A DNA stretch of 64,000 nt from Actinomycetales bacterium SN12 (GCA_002837415.1 PJCV01000005.1:186001-250000); one strand, 5' to 3'. Positions 33,675 to 45,059 are shown, counted from the stretch's first letter. Notes: generated by a model not told the origin, from the letters alone. Made by a program: numbers and translations.

Positions 33675-34973
33675 TCAGGCGGGCGTCGAGACAGTCGCCC
33701 GCGCAGCGGCGGCGACAGCGTCGGGGGCGGACGCCCGTCGCACCGCGGGAAGAGTGAGCAGGCTCATCAGGGCGATCACGGCAGCGGTCGCGTAGAGCAC
33801 GGTGTAGTTGTCGGCCGCGCCGGAGATCGGGTCGCCCGCGCCGGCGCGCAGCAGTGCGGCCGCGGCCACGGGAACCACAACCTGGGGGATCGTCTCGGCG
33901 ACGTTGAGCACCCCGAGATAGACACCCTCCCGCCGAGCGGGCAGAACGCGCATCGCCAGGGCGAGGTTGACCGCGAGGGAGGTTCCGACGGCGAGACCGC
34001 CGGCGGCCGCCGCGAGCCAGAGCGCGACGGGCGTCTCGGCCACCGCGCGCACGCTCGCGGCGGCAGCGAGCCCGACGCCCGCAGCGGTGAAGAAGGGCAG
34101 GTAGCCGCCGCGGCGTGACGCCCACGTCCCGCCGATGACGGCGCCCACGACGATGCCCGAGCCGCCGCAGAGCGTGGCGATCATCGCCACGGGTGTCGCC
34201 GTCACCGGGTCGCCGGTCATCCGGTCGATGACCAGGTAGAGGGTGAACGCCGCCGCCAGCGAGAACGCGGCCTGCATCGCGAACCGCTGCAGCCACACCG
34301 CTGCGAACGCGCGGGAGCCGGCGAATCGAGCGCGCTCTCGTCGGCGGGGCGCGATCTCCGGAGGCGCCGCCCGCGCAGGCATCCGCTCGGGGATCATCAT
34401 GGCCGCACCCACGACGACGACGGCGAGCGCCGGCATGAGCAGCGAGACCGCCTCCACGTGGCGGGGGAACAGTGCCGAGAGAGCCAGCGGCGGCAGGGTG
34501 CCGACGAACGCCGCTGCGGTGAAGAGGCCCGACGCCGACCCGCGCTGCTGCTCGGCGACCGAATCGGCGAGCAGCGCCGTCGACGCCGCCATTGTCGCGT
34601 TCACGGCGAGCTGCGCGCCGACCCAGCTGGCGGTGACCGCCGTGACGCTGTCGGCGCTGGCCAGTGCCGCGAGGAACGCGAATCCGATGAGCACGCCGCC
34701 CAGCATCCAGGGGCGTCGTCTGCCGAGGCGTCCGCGCGTGCGATCCGACAGGGCGCCGAACAGCGGGTTGCTCACGAGGGCGGCGGCGCTGCCGAGGGCG
34801 AGCGCGGTGGCGAGGGCGCCGGCGCGCTGATCCTCGGGAAGGAGGGCGGCGAACTTCAGCGGCATGACGGCGACGACGGGAGCCGTGAGCGAGCCCAGAG
34901 CGACCAGATTCACGGCGGCGAGCAGCAGGACGACGCGTCGCGGCTGTCGTGCGGTGATCTGTGCAGGCGGCAT
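33675..34973 (-). CDS. MFS transporter
   Basis: A 432-residue protein with about twelve membrane segments. The loop between helices 2 and 3 has the family signature NPLFGALSDRTRGRLGRRRPW, and ARREGVYLGVLNVAETIPQ marks the later half. It resembles drug/sugar facilitators of the GPH/BCD-like group, but the substrate cannot be assigned. Start ATG 34973 has AGAGGG upstream. It is divergent from a LuxR-type regulator 43 bp away, which is the likely controller. The pair is part of the accessory stretch between coaA and glmS. Confidence 0.85.
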   Translation of the reverse strand: MPPAQITARQPRRVVLLLAAVNLVALGSLTAPVVAVMPLKFAALLPEDQRAGALATALALGSAAALVSNPLFGALSDRTRGRLGRRRPWMLGGVLIGFAFLAALASADSVTAVTASWVGAQLAVNATMAASTALLADSVAEQQRGSASGLFTAAAFVGTLPPLALSALFPRHVEAVSLLMPALAVVVVGAAMMIPERMPARAAPPEIAPRRRERARFAGSRAFAAVWLQRFAMQAAFSLAAAFTLYLVIDRMTGDPVTATPVAMIATLCGGSGIVVGAVIGGTWASRRGGYLPFFTAAGVGLAAAASVRAVAETPVALWLAAAAGGLAVGTSLAVNLALAMRVLPARREGVYLGVLNVAETIPQVVVPVAAAALLRAGAGDPISGAADNYTVLYATAAVIALMSLLTLPAVRRASAPDAVAAAARATVSTPA

Positions 34974-35004
34974 CCGGGTCCCTCTCGTCCTCGAGCACTC
35001 TAGC

Positions 35005-35010
35005 TACACT
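35005..35010 (+). promoter_or_regulatory. -10 element of a leaderless promoter for the LuxR-type regulator
   Basis: TACACT is followed by exactly six bases and then ATG (35017). This puts the transcription start on the A of the start codon. Confidence 0.5.
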
Positions 35011-35016
35011 GAGGGC

Positions 35017-37332
35017 ATGATGTTCGCGGGCGATCGGAGCCCGCTGCCTCGCAGGCGCCTTCTGGATGCGCTGTCGTCATCGAGTCCCGTGGTGGTGCTG
35101 GCTGGTCCGGCCGGCGCGGGGGCCACGACGACACTGCGCGCGTGGGCGGCTGAACGTGAAGACGTGACCTGGGCGGCGGGGACGGTGCCGGATGTCGCAG
35201 ACCATGGTCTCGCGGCACCAGGCACCGCGTTGGTCATCGACGACGCCGGCAGCCTCACCCCGGACGACTGGGACCGGCTCACCCTCCTGCGGACCTCCCG
35301 GCCGCACCTGCTCGTGCGGCTCGCGGTGCGCAGCCGCGCCACCGTTCCGCCGCAGCAGGGGGCGGAGTTCGCCGAATCGCTGCTGCTCACGGTCGCCGAG
35401 ACTGCCGAGTACCTGATCGAGGTGGGCTCTGTGCTGGGTGCGCCAGCCGTGCACCGCGTCACCGGCGGTCTTGCGTCGGCGGTTCGCGCGGTCGCCCGGC
35501 TCACCGTTCTCTCGCCGGCGGCCGTCGACGCCGCGCTCGTCGCGCTTCCACCCGGCCCGCTGCCCGCCGAGCACGCCGCGCTCGCCGCACCGACCGTGCT
35601 CACGAACGAGGTCGCCGAGGCGCTCGGTGCGCCGGACGGCTCCATCGACGACTGCGAGCGGGCGGGGATGGGCCAGTGGGAGCCCGGCTTCGGGCATCCG
35701 CTCTTCGTGCTCACCGCACCCGTCCGCGCGGCCACCCTCGCCGCGTATGGCCAGCCTGCGGACTCTCCCGAGCAGACTCCCAGCGCCGCGGCGGCCGTTC
35801 TGCTCGCGCAGGGCGCCTGGTACGGCGCGTTGCGCGAGGGTGCGGCCACGGGCTCGATGCAGACGGTCGACGCCGCGCTCAAGGGTGGCGGACTGGAGCT
35901 GGTCCGCATGCACGGCGCCGCGATCCTCGAGCACCTGCGTCACGTGCGCCCGCTCGAGGTGCGACGGTGGCCGGTCATCGCGATGGCCCTCGCACTGATC
36001 TTGAACGCGCGGCGCGAGCATCGCGTGCGCGCGATGGAGATGATGGGCATCGCGCTGGTCGGTGCGCGCACGGCTGCCGCCGGTTCGAGCGAGCGAGCGC
36101 TGCTGAAGGTGATCGAGTCGGTGCTCAAACGTCTGCTCGCGGTGGGTGACGGAGGCGTGAAGGCCGCACAGTCCGCGGCGCGGATGCTCGCCGAGATCTC
36201 GGATGACGAGCGCCGGTCGCTGGACGGAGTGCTCACCGAGCTGCACGCCCACGCCGGCGTCAGCCTGATGTACGGCGGGCACGCCGCCGAAGCTGCGGAG
36301 CAGTTCGAGATCGCACTCGCGGCTGCGGTCAGGCCCACGGCTCGCCTCACGGCCTTCGGCGGACTCGCGCTGGTGCAGGCGCAAGCCGGAGACCTGAGCG
36401 CCGCGCAGGGCTGGATCGATGCGGCCCTCCGGCATCCGTGGCACGACAGCGTGCTGCGGGAGTACCAGGGCAGTCTGCTGCTCATCGCGCAGGCATGGCT
36501 GCACATCCAGCACGGCGACCTCGATGCGGCGGAAGAGGCGATCGACGGCGTCTGGCACATCATCGACACGATCGAGCACTGGCCTCTGCTCGCGCATGTG
36601 CGAGCGGTGATCGACATCTGCCGGGGCGTGCCCCAGCGAGGACTCGAGCGCCTGCAGGCACTGCGACGGCAGCGCAGTTCCCGCATCCCGCGAAGTCAGG
36701 CCCGACTGCTCGACCTGACCGAATCGTCTCTCAACCTGGCCGCCGGCGACTTCCTCGCCGCCCGCGCGCTGACCGCGCACTCCCGCGACGCGCCCGCCCT
36801 GGCCATCGGCGCGGCACGGGTGCAGCTCTTCGACCGGCATCCGGAGCAGGCGCTGCGGATGCTGGGCCGCATCGTCACCGAGACCCCGATCGACCGCGCC
36901 ACCGCAGCCGCCCTTGAAGCGGTCGCACTGGCGCAGCTCGGCCGTCACGCCGCCGGCCCCGCCTCGCGGGCCACGTCGGTCGCCGAGACGCACGGGCTGA
37001 CGACCCCGTTCCTGCTGCTGCCGCCGGAGGGACGCGAGATCTTCGGCGAGAGGATGCCCTGGCAGACCGACGACGTGGCGCTCGCCACCGTCGCGCGACC
37101 TCGGCTCACCCCGCGGGAGCTGATCCTGCTCGAGCAGCTGGTCGACACTCCGAGCCTTCCGGATATCGCCGCCGAGCTGCACGTGTCGGTGAACACCGTC
37201 AAGTCGCAGCGCCGAACCCTGTACCGCAAGCTCGGAGCCGCGTCGCGGGACGAAGCGCTGGCGATCGCGGTCGAGCACGGGCTGCTGGGCACCCGCGAGC
37301 CCACCTCGGCCGCCCTGAAGCGCGGTCGCTGA
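35017..37332 (+). CDS. Large LuxR-type (MalT/LAL-like) transcriptional regulator
   Basis: About 771 residues. The N terminus has a nucleotide-binding fold (VVVLAGPAGAGATTTLRAW) in which the Walker A lysine is replaced by Ala, and a Walker-B-like ALVIDDAG. The middle (about 300-680) is helical and resembles TPR repeats. The last 65 residues are a LuxR helix-turn-helix: LTPRELILLEQL, PDIAAELHVSVNTVKSQRRTLYRKLGA. LAL regulators sense a ligand through the ATPase/TPR part and activate nearby genes; loss of the lysine suggests nucleotide hydrolysis is not needed or lost. Divergent from the MFS gene, its probable target. The ATG follows TACACT by six bases, so translation is probably leaderless. Confidence 0.87.
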   Translation: MMFAGDRSPLPRRRLLDALSSSSPVVVLAGPAGAGATTTLRAWAAEREDVTWAAGTVPDVADHGLAAPGTALVIDDAGSLTPDDWDRLTLLRTSRPHLLVRLAVRSRATVPPQQGAEFAESLLLTVAETAEYLIEVGSVLGAPAVHRVTGGLASAVRAVARLTVLSPAAVDAALVALPPGPLPAEHAALAAPTVLTNEVAEALGAPDGSIDDCERAGMGQWEPGFGHPLFVLTAPVRAATLAAYGQPADSPEQTPSAAAAVLLAQGAWYGALREGAATGSMQTVDAALKGGGLELVRMHGAAILEHLRHVRPLEVRRWPVIAMALALILNARREHRVRAMEMMGIALVGARTAAAGSSERALLKVIESVLKRLLAVGDGGVKAAQSAARMLAEISDDERRSLDGVLTELHAHAGVSLMYGGHAAEAAEQFEIALAAAVRPTARLTAFGGLALVQAQAGDLSAAQGWIDAALRHPWHDSVLREYQGSLLLIAQAWLHIQHGDLDAAEEAIDGVWHIIDTIEHWPLLAHVRAVIDICRGVPQRGLERLQALRRQRSSRIPRSQARLLDLTESSLNLAAGDFLAARALTAHSRDAPALAIGAARVQLFDRHPEQALRMLGRIVTETPIDRATAAALEAVALAQLGRHAAGPASRATSVAETHGLTTPFLLLPPEGREIFGERMPWQTDDVALATVARPRLTPRELILLEQLVDTPSLPDIAAELHVSVNTVKSQRRTLYRKLGAASRDEALAIAVEHGLLGTREPTSAALKRGR

Positions 37333-37373
37333 GCCCCTCCATTTCGTACGGAACCCTCGCAAAACCGCGCGTT

Positions 37374-37379
37374 TATTGT
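37374..37379 (+). promoter_or_regulatory. -10 element of a leaderless glmS promoter
   Basis: TATTGT is followed by seven bases and the ATG of glmS at 37387. No ribosome binding site is present. Confidence 0.45.
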
Positions 37380-37386
37380 GGTGAGC

Positions 37387-39234
<1,848 letters not shown>

Positions 39235-39274
39235 GCCCCGCGCGCGGCGAGTGCCTTCGCTGGCCTCTCGTCAG

Positions 39275-39360
39275 CCGCCGACACCCCCACTTGGTGCCGA
39301 CACCCCTGGATACAGACGTCAATAGCCAGGGGTCTCGGCGACACGTGGGGGTGTCGGCGG
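39275..39360. repeat. Nested palindromic element A
   Basis: Outer arms CCGCCGACACCCCCAC (39275-39290) and GTGGGGGTGTCGGCGG (39345-39360) are perfect inverted repeats. Inner arms GCCGACACCCCTGG (39296-39309) and CCAGGGGTCTCGGC (39326-39339) pair with one mismatch. The centre holds GACGTC. Related elements lie at 43352-43435 and 51134-51217. It follows glmS by 40 bases and may act as its terminator. Confidence 0.8.
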
Positions 39361-39556
39361 GATGGGCGCGGTCGTCGCCGTCGGGGCAGGGTTCGGCCGA
39401 CTAGGCTGAGCTTCGGCATCGACCGCTGCGGTCGCTGCGCGCACTGCCATCCGCCGTGGCGGATTGCGCTTCGACGCAGGCGAGTGGAGTGCAGCGCGTG
39501 TCTCTCATCATCCTTGTCATCGAGGCTTCCGCTGGATCCCTTGAGGTGGGTGCGTC

Positions 39557-42082
39557 GTGCTGCTGAGCGCTGAGCAGGCTTCGCGCGGCGTGGTCCGGGT
39601 CTACCGCGGTGCGATCGTGGCCGATGGCACCGACCGCTTCGTCGCCGATGTGGCGATCGAGGGCAGCCGGATCGTCGGCATCCGCCGCCCGGGAGACGCG
39701 GATGCCTTCGAACTGCCGCACGGCGCCGTCGAGATCGACGCCGAGGGACTGCTGCTCGTTGCGGGTGCCATCTCGGTCAGCGGCCGCTCGAGCGAGACCC
39801 GCGGGGCCGATGCTCACGTCAAGTCGGCGGGTCACGGCATCACGACCGAGGTGATGCCGGTGCCGCTCTCGACCTGGAGCGACGGCTCGCCGTCGGACGC
39901 CGTTGTGAACGTCGCACCGCTCGTGTCGTACGACGAGCTGCGGGGCCGCGCCGGCGTGGCCACCGGTTCGTCTGCGACCAGCTCGCAGGTCGCCGAGATG
40001 CGTCTGCTGCTCGGCGAGGCGCTGGACGCCGGCGCCTTCGGCCTGGCAAGTGTGGTCGGTTCGGTGGCGTCTGTCGACGAAGCGGCGATCGAGGCGCTTT
40101 GCCGCGTCCTGGCCGAGCGCGGCGGATGCTGGGTCGCACAGCTCGACGATGCCGTCGCACCGACCGGTGACGCCGGTCACGCCGCGCAGGCGATCGCCGA
40201 GCGCACGGGTTGCCGGATGCTCCTTCTTCCCGCACCTCACAGCGACGAGACTTCCGCCGCGGCCGCATCGGAGCCCGGCACGCTGTTCGGCCTCGATCGC
40301 GACGACGCGCCTCGCGGTGTCGTGCGCGAGGGCGCTCGCGCCGACCTCGTGCTGCTGCAGCCCGACGCGGCGACGGAGACATGGCCGACGGTCGTCGAGG
40401 TGCTCGTCGCCGGCGTGCCGGTGATCGAAGCCGGCGAACCGACCCACGCGCGACCCGGGCGCCTCCTGCGGCGCCCGCCTGCCCCGCACCGGGCATCCGT
40501 TCCGCTCGTGGACCACGAGATCGACCCGGATGCCCCTGCCCACATCCTTCTCGCGGACTCGACCATCGTGGCCGAGCCGGAGCTGGACGGGATCGGACGC
40601 ATCCTGCAGGAGCGCCTCGGCATGACCGGCGCGTCAGCTGGCGAATCCGCCGGCACCGGACGAATCCGCCTGCGCGTCGACAGCGCGCTGCCGGCCGAGG
40701 GCTTCCGCGTCACGGTGACCGCCGACGTCGTCGATGTCGCCGGCGGCACGGCGGAGGGCGTCTTCCGTGGCGCCATGACCTTCCGTCAGCTCTGCGATCC
40801 CGAGCATCCCGTCGGCACCCGCATCCCGGCCGGGGTCTGGACCGGCGCGCCGGCGCTCGGCTGGCGCGGCGTGATGCTCGATGTCGCTCGGCACTTCCGG
40901 CCGATCGCCGACCTGCGCCGGCTGATCGACCTGCTCGCCGACCACCACCTCAACGTGCTGCACCTGCACCTCACCGACGATCAGGGCTGGCGCTTCGAGG
41001 TGCCCAGCATGCCGCGGCTCACCGAGATCGGGGCGGTGCGCTCAGCCACCCAGCTCGGCCACGGCCCGGATGCCACGGTCGAACCCGGCCGGCACGAAGG
41101 CTTCTACACGATCGAAGAGCTGCGGCAGCTCGACGCGTACGCCGCGGAGCGGTTCGTCACCCTCGTGCCCGAGGTCGAGCTGCCCGGCCACGTGCAGGCG
41201 GCGCTCGCCGCCTATCCCGAGCTGGGCAACCTCGATGTCACCGAGCCCGTGACCGAGCCCTGGCCGCGCTTCGGCTTGAACCGACGCACGCTGGCCCCGA
41301 CCGATGAGGCGCTGGCGTTCGGCTTCGCCGCCATCGACGCGCTGTGCGATGCATTCGCGTCGCCGTGGATCGGCATCGGCGGAGACGAGGTCTCAGTCGA
41401 CGAGTGGGCGGCGAGCCCGGCAGCGCAGCAGCGGATGCGCGAGCTGGGGCTCGCGTCCGCGCGCGAGGTGCAGCCCTGGTTCACGCGAGCATTCGTCGCG
41501 CACGTGCGCGCCCGTGGCCGCACCGCGCTCGCGTGGGACGAGGTACTCGAGGGTGACGTGCCCGACGGGGTCAGGCTGCTCGCGTGGCGTGGACCGGTCG
41601 CAATGCGCGAGGCGCTGCGGCGTGGCATCCCGGTCATCGCCTGCCCCGACCTCGAGTCCTACCTCGATTACCCGCAGGCCGACGACCCCGACGAGCCGAT
41701 CCGCGTCGGTCCGCCGCTGCCGATCGAGAAGACGTACACGCTGCACGTGCCCGACGGCGCGGAGGGCGGGCAGGCGAATGTCTGGACCGAGCACCTGCCC
41801 ACCCGCGACCGCGTCGACTTCGCCATGTTCCCGCGGCTCTCGGCTCTCGCCGAGCGCCTCTGGCAGGGCGGCACGCCGCCGCCGTTCGACGGATTCGCCG
41901 CGCGTGTGCCGGTGCAGCTGCGCCGGCTGCGCGCGGCGGGCGTGCAGTACCGTCCGCTCGACGGACCGCTGCCCCCTCAGCGCCGGCCCGGCGTGCCCGG
42001 CAAGCCGATGAGCGTCGCCCAGCGCGAGGCGATCGTGGCCGGGCTCGTGGCGAGCCTCCTGCCGGACTCACCGGGGGAGTAG
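39557..42082 (+). CDS. Family 20 beta-N-acetylhexosaminidase fused to a metal-less D-aminoacylase-like domain
   Basis: An 841-residue protein without a signal peptide. Residues about 15-320 align by eye with N-acyl-D-amino-acid deacylase: VADGTDRFVADVAIEGSRIVGI at the start, MRLLLGEALDAGAFGLASV, and GARADLVLLQPDA ... GRLLRRPP at the end. The metal-binding HxH after the first strand is gone (ISVSGRS where enzymes have IDVHTHY), and the middle is much shortened. A GH20b-type domain (about 330-425) then leads into the GH20 barrel: GVMLDVARHF, HLHLTDDQGWRF, GIGGDEVS (catalytic Asp610-Glu611), WDEVLEG. It should release terminal GlcNAc from imported chitooligosaccharides. GTG 39557 is the best-supported start. 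The dead N-terminal domain is unusual. Confidence 0.85.
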   Translation: MLLSAEQASRGVVRVYRGAIVADGTDRFVADVAIEGSRIVGIRRPGDADAFELPHGAVEIDAEGLLLVAGAISVSGRSSETRGADAHVKSAGHGITTEVMPVPLSTWSDGSPSDAVVNVAPLVSYDELRGRAGVATGSSATSSQVAEMRLLLGEALDAGAFGLASVVGSVASVDEAAIEALCRVLAERGGCWVAQLDDAVAPTGDAGHAAQAIAERTGCRMLLLPAPHSDETSAAAASEPGTLFGLDRDDAPRGVVREGARADLVLLQPDAATETWPTVVEVLVAGVPVIEAGEPTHARPGRLLRRPPAPHRASVPLVDHEIDPDAPAHILLADSTIVAEPELDGIGRILQERLGMTGASAGESAGTGRIRLRVDSALPAEGFRVTVTADVVDVAGGTAEGVFRGAMTFRQLCDPEHPVGTRIPAGVWTGAPALGWRGVMLDVARHFRPIADLRRLIDLLADHHLNVLHLHLTDDQGWRFEVPSMPRLTEIGAVRSATQLGHGPDATVEPGRHEGFYTIEELRQLDAYAAERFVTLVPEVELPGHVQAALAAYPELGNLDVTEPVTEPWPRFGLNRRTLAPTDEALAFGFAAIDALCDAFASPWIGIGGDEVSVDEWAASPAAQQRMRELGLASAREVQPWFTRAFVAHVRARGRTALAWDEVLEGDVPDGVRLLAWRGPVAMREALRRGIPVIACPDLESYLDYPQADDPDEPIRVGPPLPIEKTYTLHVPDGAEGGQANVWTEHLPTRDRVDFAMFPRLSALAERLWQGGTPPPFDGFAARVPVQLRRLRAAGVQYRPLDGPLPPQRRPGVPGKPMSVAQREAIVAGLVASLLPDSPGE

Positions 42083-42145
42083 CGTTTCCCTCGCACGGCC
42101 GAGCCGTGCATCCGCATCTTCCGATCACCGAGGTCGCTGACTGAC

Positions 42146-43321
42146 ATGCCCGAATCGGCACCCATCCCCTCCGGACGCCCGCACAGCGCGGCGTTCTGGT
42201 TCGGCGCATCCCGAGCCCTGCGCTCGCGCGTCAAGGTGCTTCCCGAGCACGCCCGCGGGCACAACCGCGCGCTCGTGCTCGAGACGCTGTACCACGCAGG
42301 GCCCATGAGCCGCGCCGACCTCGCCCGCGCGACCGGACTCACGAGAGTGACCGTGTCGGAGCTCGTCGCCGAGCTCATCGACGACGCGATCGTGCGGGCG
42401 ACCGGCATGCGCGAGGTGACCGGCCCCGGCAAGCCCGCGGCTCTGGTCGACGTCGATCGCGGCGGACACCACATCGTCGGCATCGACATGTTCGCATCCG
42501 ATGTCTTCTCGGGCGCGCTGCTGACCCTCGACGGCGAGGTGATCGTGCGCGACACCGTCGAGCGCCCCGCCGACGACGACGGGGATGCCACGCTCGCCGC
42601 GGTGCTCGACCTCGCGAAGCGGCTGATCGCAGCATCCGACCGCCCTCTTCTGGGCGTCGGCATCGGCACCCAGGGCCTCGTGGACCCCGACGGCACGGTG
42701 CTCAGCTCGCCGAACCACGGCTGGCATGACCTGCCGCTGCAGAGGCATGCCAGCGCCGAACTCGGGCTGCCCGTGATCGTGCGCAACGACGCCAACGCCG
42801 CCGCGCTCGCGGAGTACACCTTCGGCAGCGGCTCGGGCGACTTCGTGCTCATCGCGATCGGCCGCGGCGTCGGCGCGGGGATCGTCTCGGGCGGGCAGCT
42901 GCTGACCGGCAGCCGCTTCGCCGCCGGCGAGATCGGCCACGTCGTGATCGGCACCGACAGCGGCCCGCGGTGCGTGTGCGGGCGGAACGGATGCCTGGAG
43001 GCATGGGTCAACGTCGTCCGGCTCACGGCGGCGATCGCCGAGGCACCCGAGGAGCGCGATCGGATCCTCCGCGATGCCGGCGAGCGCCTGGGCATCGCGC
43101 TCGCGCCCATTCTCGCGGCGCTCGACCTGTCGGACATCGTCGTCTCGGGTCCTGACGAGCTGCTCACGGACGCGTTCTTCCAGGCCGTGGTCGACACGCT
43201 GCAGGCCCGCACGCTCGAGGGTGTCTTCGACGATGTCTCGGTGCGCAGGACCGCGCAGACGGAGATCGTGCTGCGAGGTGCGGCGGTGGCGGTGCTGTCG
43301 GATCAGCTCGGCATCTCCTGA
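42146..43321 (+). CDS. ROK-family transcriptional regulator
   Basis: A 391-residue NagC/XylR-type protein. Residues about 30-85 form a winged helix-turn-helix (MSRADLARATGLTRVTVSELVAELID). The ROK domain has GIGTQGLVDPDG, NDANAAALAEYTFG with the Asp typical of sugar kinases, AAGEIGHVVI and the zinc motif CVCGRNGCLEAW. It lies directly downstream of the GH20 fusion gene and beside a second GH20 and an importer, so control by GlcNAc or its phosphate is likely. The inverted repeats at 45181-45220 upstream of the importer are a candidate operator. ATG 42146 is preceded by weak ribosome-binding signals. Confidence 0.9.
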   Translation: MPESAPIPSGRPHSAAFWFGASRALRSRVKVLPEHARGHNRALVLETLYHAGPMSRADLARATGLTRVTVSELVAELIDDAIVRATGMREVTGPGKPAALVDVDRGGHHIVGIDMFASDVFSGALLTLDGEVIVRDTVERPADDDGDATLAAVLDLAKRLIAASDRPLLGVGIGTQGLVDPDGTVLSSPNHGWHDLPLQRHASAELGLPVIVRNDANAAALAEYTFGSGSGDFVLIAIGRGVGAGIVSGGQLLTGSRFAAGEIGHVVIGTDSGPRCVCGRNGCLEAWVNVVRLTAAIAEAPEERDRILRDAGERLGIALAPILAALDLSDIVVSGPDELLTDAFFQAVVDTLQARTLEGVFDDVSVRRTAQTEIVLRGAAVAVLSDQLGIS

Positions 43322-43351
43322 GCCCTGGCGCCCCTTAGGCCTGAGCCCCCT

Positions 43352-43435
43352 CGCCGACACCCCCACTTGCCGCCGAGACCCCTGGGTACGGACGTCCGTA
43401 CCTAGGGGTCTCGGCGTGAAGTGGGGGTCTCGGCG
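43352..43435. repeat. Nested palindromic element B
   Basis: Outer arms CGCCGACACCCCCACTT (43352-43368) and AAGTGGGGGTCTCGGCG (43419-43435) pair with one mismatch. The inner 46 nt (43371-43416) are almost fully self-complementary, centred on GGTACGGACGTCCGTACC, a perfect 18 bp palindrome. It lies between the convergent ROK and GH20 genes and could serve both as terminator. Confidence 0.82.
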
Positions 43436-43504
43436 GGGATGGCGACCGGGCTATGCGACCGGGGGCCGCCCGCCGGGGCTACCCGACGGGGCTACCCGTC
43501 GGGG

Positions 43505-45052
43505 CTACGCGGCGGGGATGTCGTCGATTGCGATGCCCGATGCACGCAGCACCGGCACCAGGGCGCTGAGGCGCGCGATGTAGGAGTCCCAGGTGCGCTC
43601 GGCGCCCTCACGCGGCGACCATGCGATCTCGGCGTGCGCGGTGATCCGCGGGTACACCAGGGCGTCGATGTCGGCGGGCGATTCGACGGTCTCGGTCCAC
43701 AGCGGGGCCTCGACGCCCAGGATCGCGCTCTCGGGCGCACCGGGCACGATCGCGGCCGGATCCCAGTCGTAGGCGTCGCGGAGCGGGATGGTCCCCGCCC
43801 ACGTCAGTCCGAGCGGGAAGTCGGCGTCGGGCTTCATGTCGAGGTACGTGCGATTCGACGGCGACATGATCAGTCCGCCGTCGCGCTCGATGAAGCCCAG
43901 GGCCTCCTCGGCGTGCGAGCCGGTCGGCACGGAGTAGCCCCAGTACTGGCCGACGGTGCCGGCGGCCATGCCGGGCACCGCTCCCGCCTCGTGCCAGGCG
44001 ATCGGGGTCTTGCCCGTCTCGGCTGCGATGCGCGTGGTGCGCTCGATGAAGGTCGCGAAGTCCTCAGCCGAGGTGCCCAGGCACTCGTCGCCGCCGATGT
44101 GCAGATAGGGCCCGGGTGTCATCTCGGCGAGTTCCCCGAGCACGTCCGCGACGAAGCGATAGGTGCCCTCGTCGTGGATGCGCACCGAGGAGTGCCCGAC
44201 CGCCCAGCCCGAGAAGTGCTCGCCGTGGGAGGGAAGCGGCTGCTGCAGCCGCTGCGCCTCGGCGACCATCAGCTCGCTGATGACCGGCTGCTCGACGAGC
44301 TCGGGGTACGCCACGCCGACGGCGTGCGTGTGCCCGGGCAGGTCGACCTCGGGCACGACGGTCATGTGACGGGATGCCGCGTGCTCCACGATCCGGCGAT
44401 AGTCGTCCTTCGTGTAGAACCCGCCCGGCCCGCGTCCGCCGTCGCCGATCGAGGCGAGCTCGGTGAGCAGCGGCCACGCGTCGATCTGGATGCGCCAGCC
44501 CTGGTCGTCGGTGAGATGCAGGTGCAGGTGGTTGAACTTCAGGGCGCTCGCACGGTCGATGTACGAGATGACCTCGTCGACGGGGGAGAAGTGCCGGGCG
44601 ATATCGAGCATCACCCCTCGGTACGCGAAGCGCGGGGCATCCGCGATGTGCACGCGCGGCACCCGGCATCCGTCCCCCGCCTGCGTCAGCAGCTGCAGCA
44701 GCGTGCGCGTGCCGTAGAAGAGTCCGGCGGGGGTGGCGGCCGAGATATGCACGACGTCGCCGAGTGAATCGAGGACGTAGCCTTCGGCGGCGGAGTCGTC
44801 TTCGGAAGCCGGAGTGTCGAGCGAGAGCACGATGCCGGCGGGTGCGTCGGCTGCGTCGGCTACCTCGCCGAAGCGCGCCGACAGATCGCGCGCCAGTGCG
44901 GATGCCGTTTCGCCGGGCCCGCTGATGCGCAGCGAGGGGAGTGTGAGCTCGCCGTCTTCTCGCGTGAGCTGCGCGGGGGCGGGAATGAGGGGGAGAGCAG
45001 CGGTCGAGGGGCGGATGTTCTCGTCGGGCGCCGTCGCTTCAGTTAAGACCAT
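43505..45052 (-). CDS. Beta-N-acetylhexosaminidase, family 20
   Basis: About 515 residues, cytoplasmic (no signal peptide). An N-terminal GH20b-type domain (about 20-120) precedes the barrel with YRGVMLDIARHFSPVDEVI, LKFNHLHLHLTDDQGWRIQI, VVPEVDLPGHTHA and the catalytic Asp-Glu in LHIGGDECLG. It should remove terminal GlcNAc or GalNAc from oligosaccharides brought in by the adjacent importer. It is not a close duplicate of the GH20 fusion at 39557-42082. Start is ATG 45052: TAGCGT lies seven bases upstream and no ribosome binding site is seen. It is divergent from the importer genes. Confidence 0.93.
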   Translation of the reverse strand: MVLTEATAPDENIRPSTAALPLIPAPAQLTREDGELTLPSLRISGPGETASALARDLSARFGEVADAADAPAGIVLSLDTPASEDDSAAEGYVLDSLGDVVHISAATPAGLFYGTRTLLQLLTQAGDGCRVPRVHIADAPRFAYRGVMLDIARHFSPVDEVISYIDRASALKFNHLHLHLTDDQGWRIQIDAWPLLTELASIGDGGRGPGGFYTKDDYRRIVEHAASRHMTVVPEVDLPGHTHAVGVAYPELVEQPVISELMVAEAQRLQQPLPSHGEHFSGWAVGHSSVRIHDEGTYRFVADVLGELAEMTPGPYLHIGGDECLGTSAEDFATFIERTTRIAAETGKTPIAWHEAGAVPGMAAGTVGQYWGYSVPTGSHAEEALGFIERDGGLIMSPSNRTYLDMKPDADFPLGLTWAGTIPLRDAYDWDPAAIVPGAPESAILGVEAPLWTETVESPADIDALVYPRITAHAEIAWSPREGAERTWDSYIARLSALVPVLRASGIAIDDIPAA

Positions 45053-45059
45053 GAACAAA

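Noticed and set aside
33245-33757. ORF of 170 codons over tandem array 1, resembling a repeat protein
   Set aside because: Periodic translation of the palindromic units, without start signal, and overlapping the end of the MFS gene.
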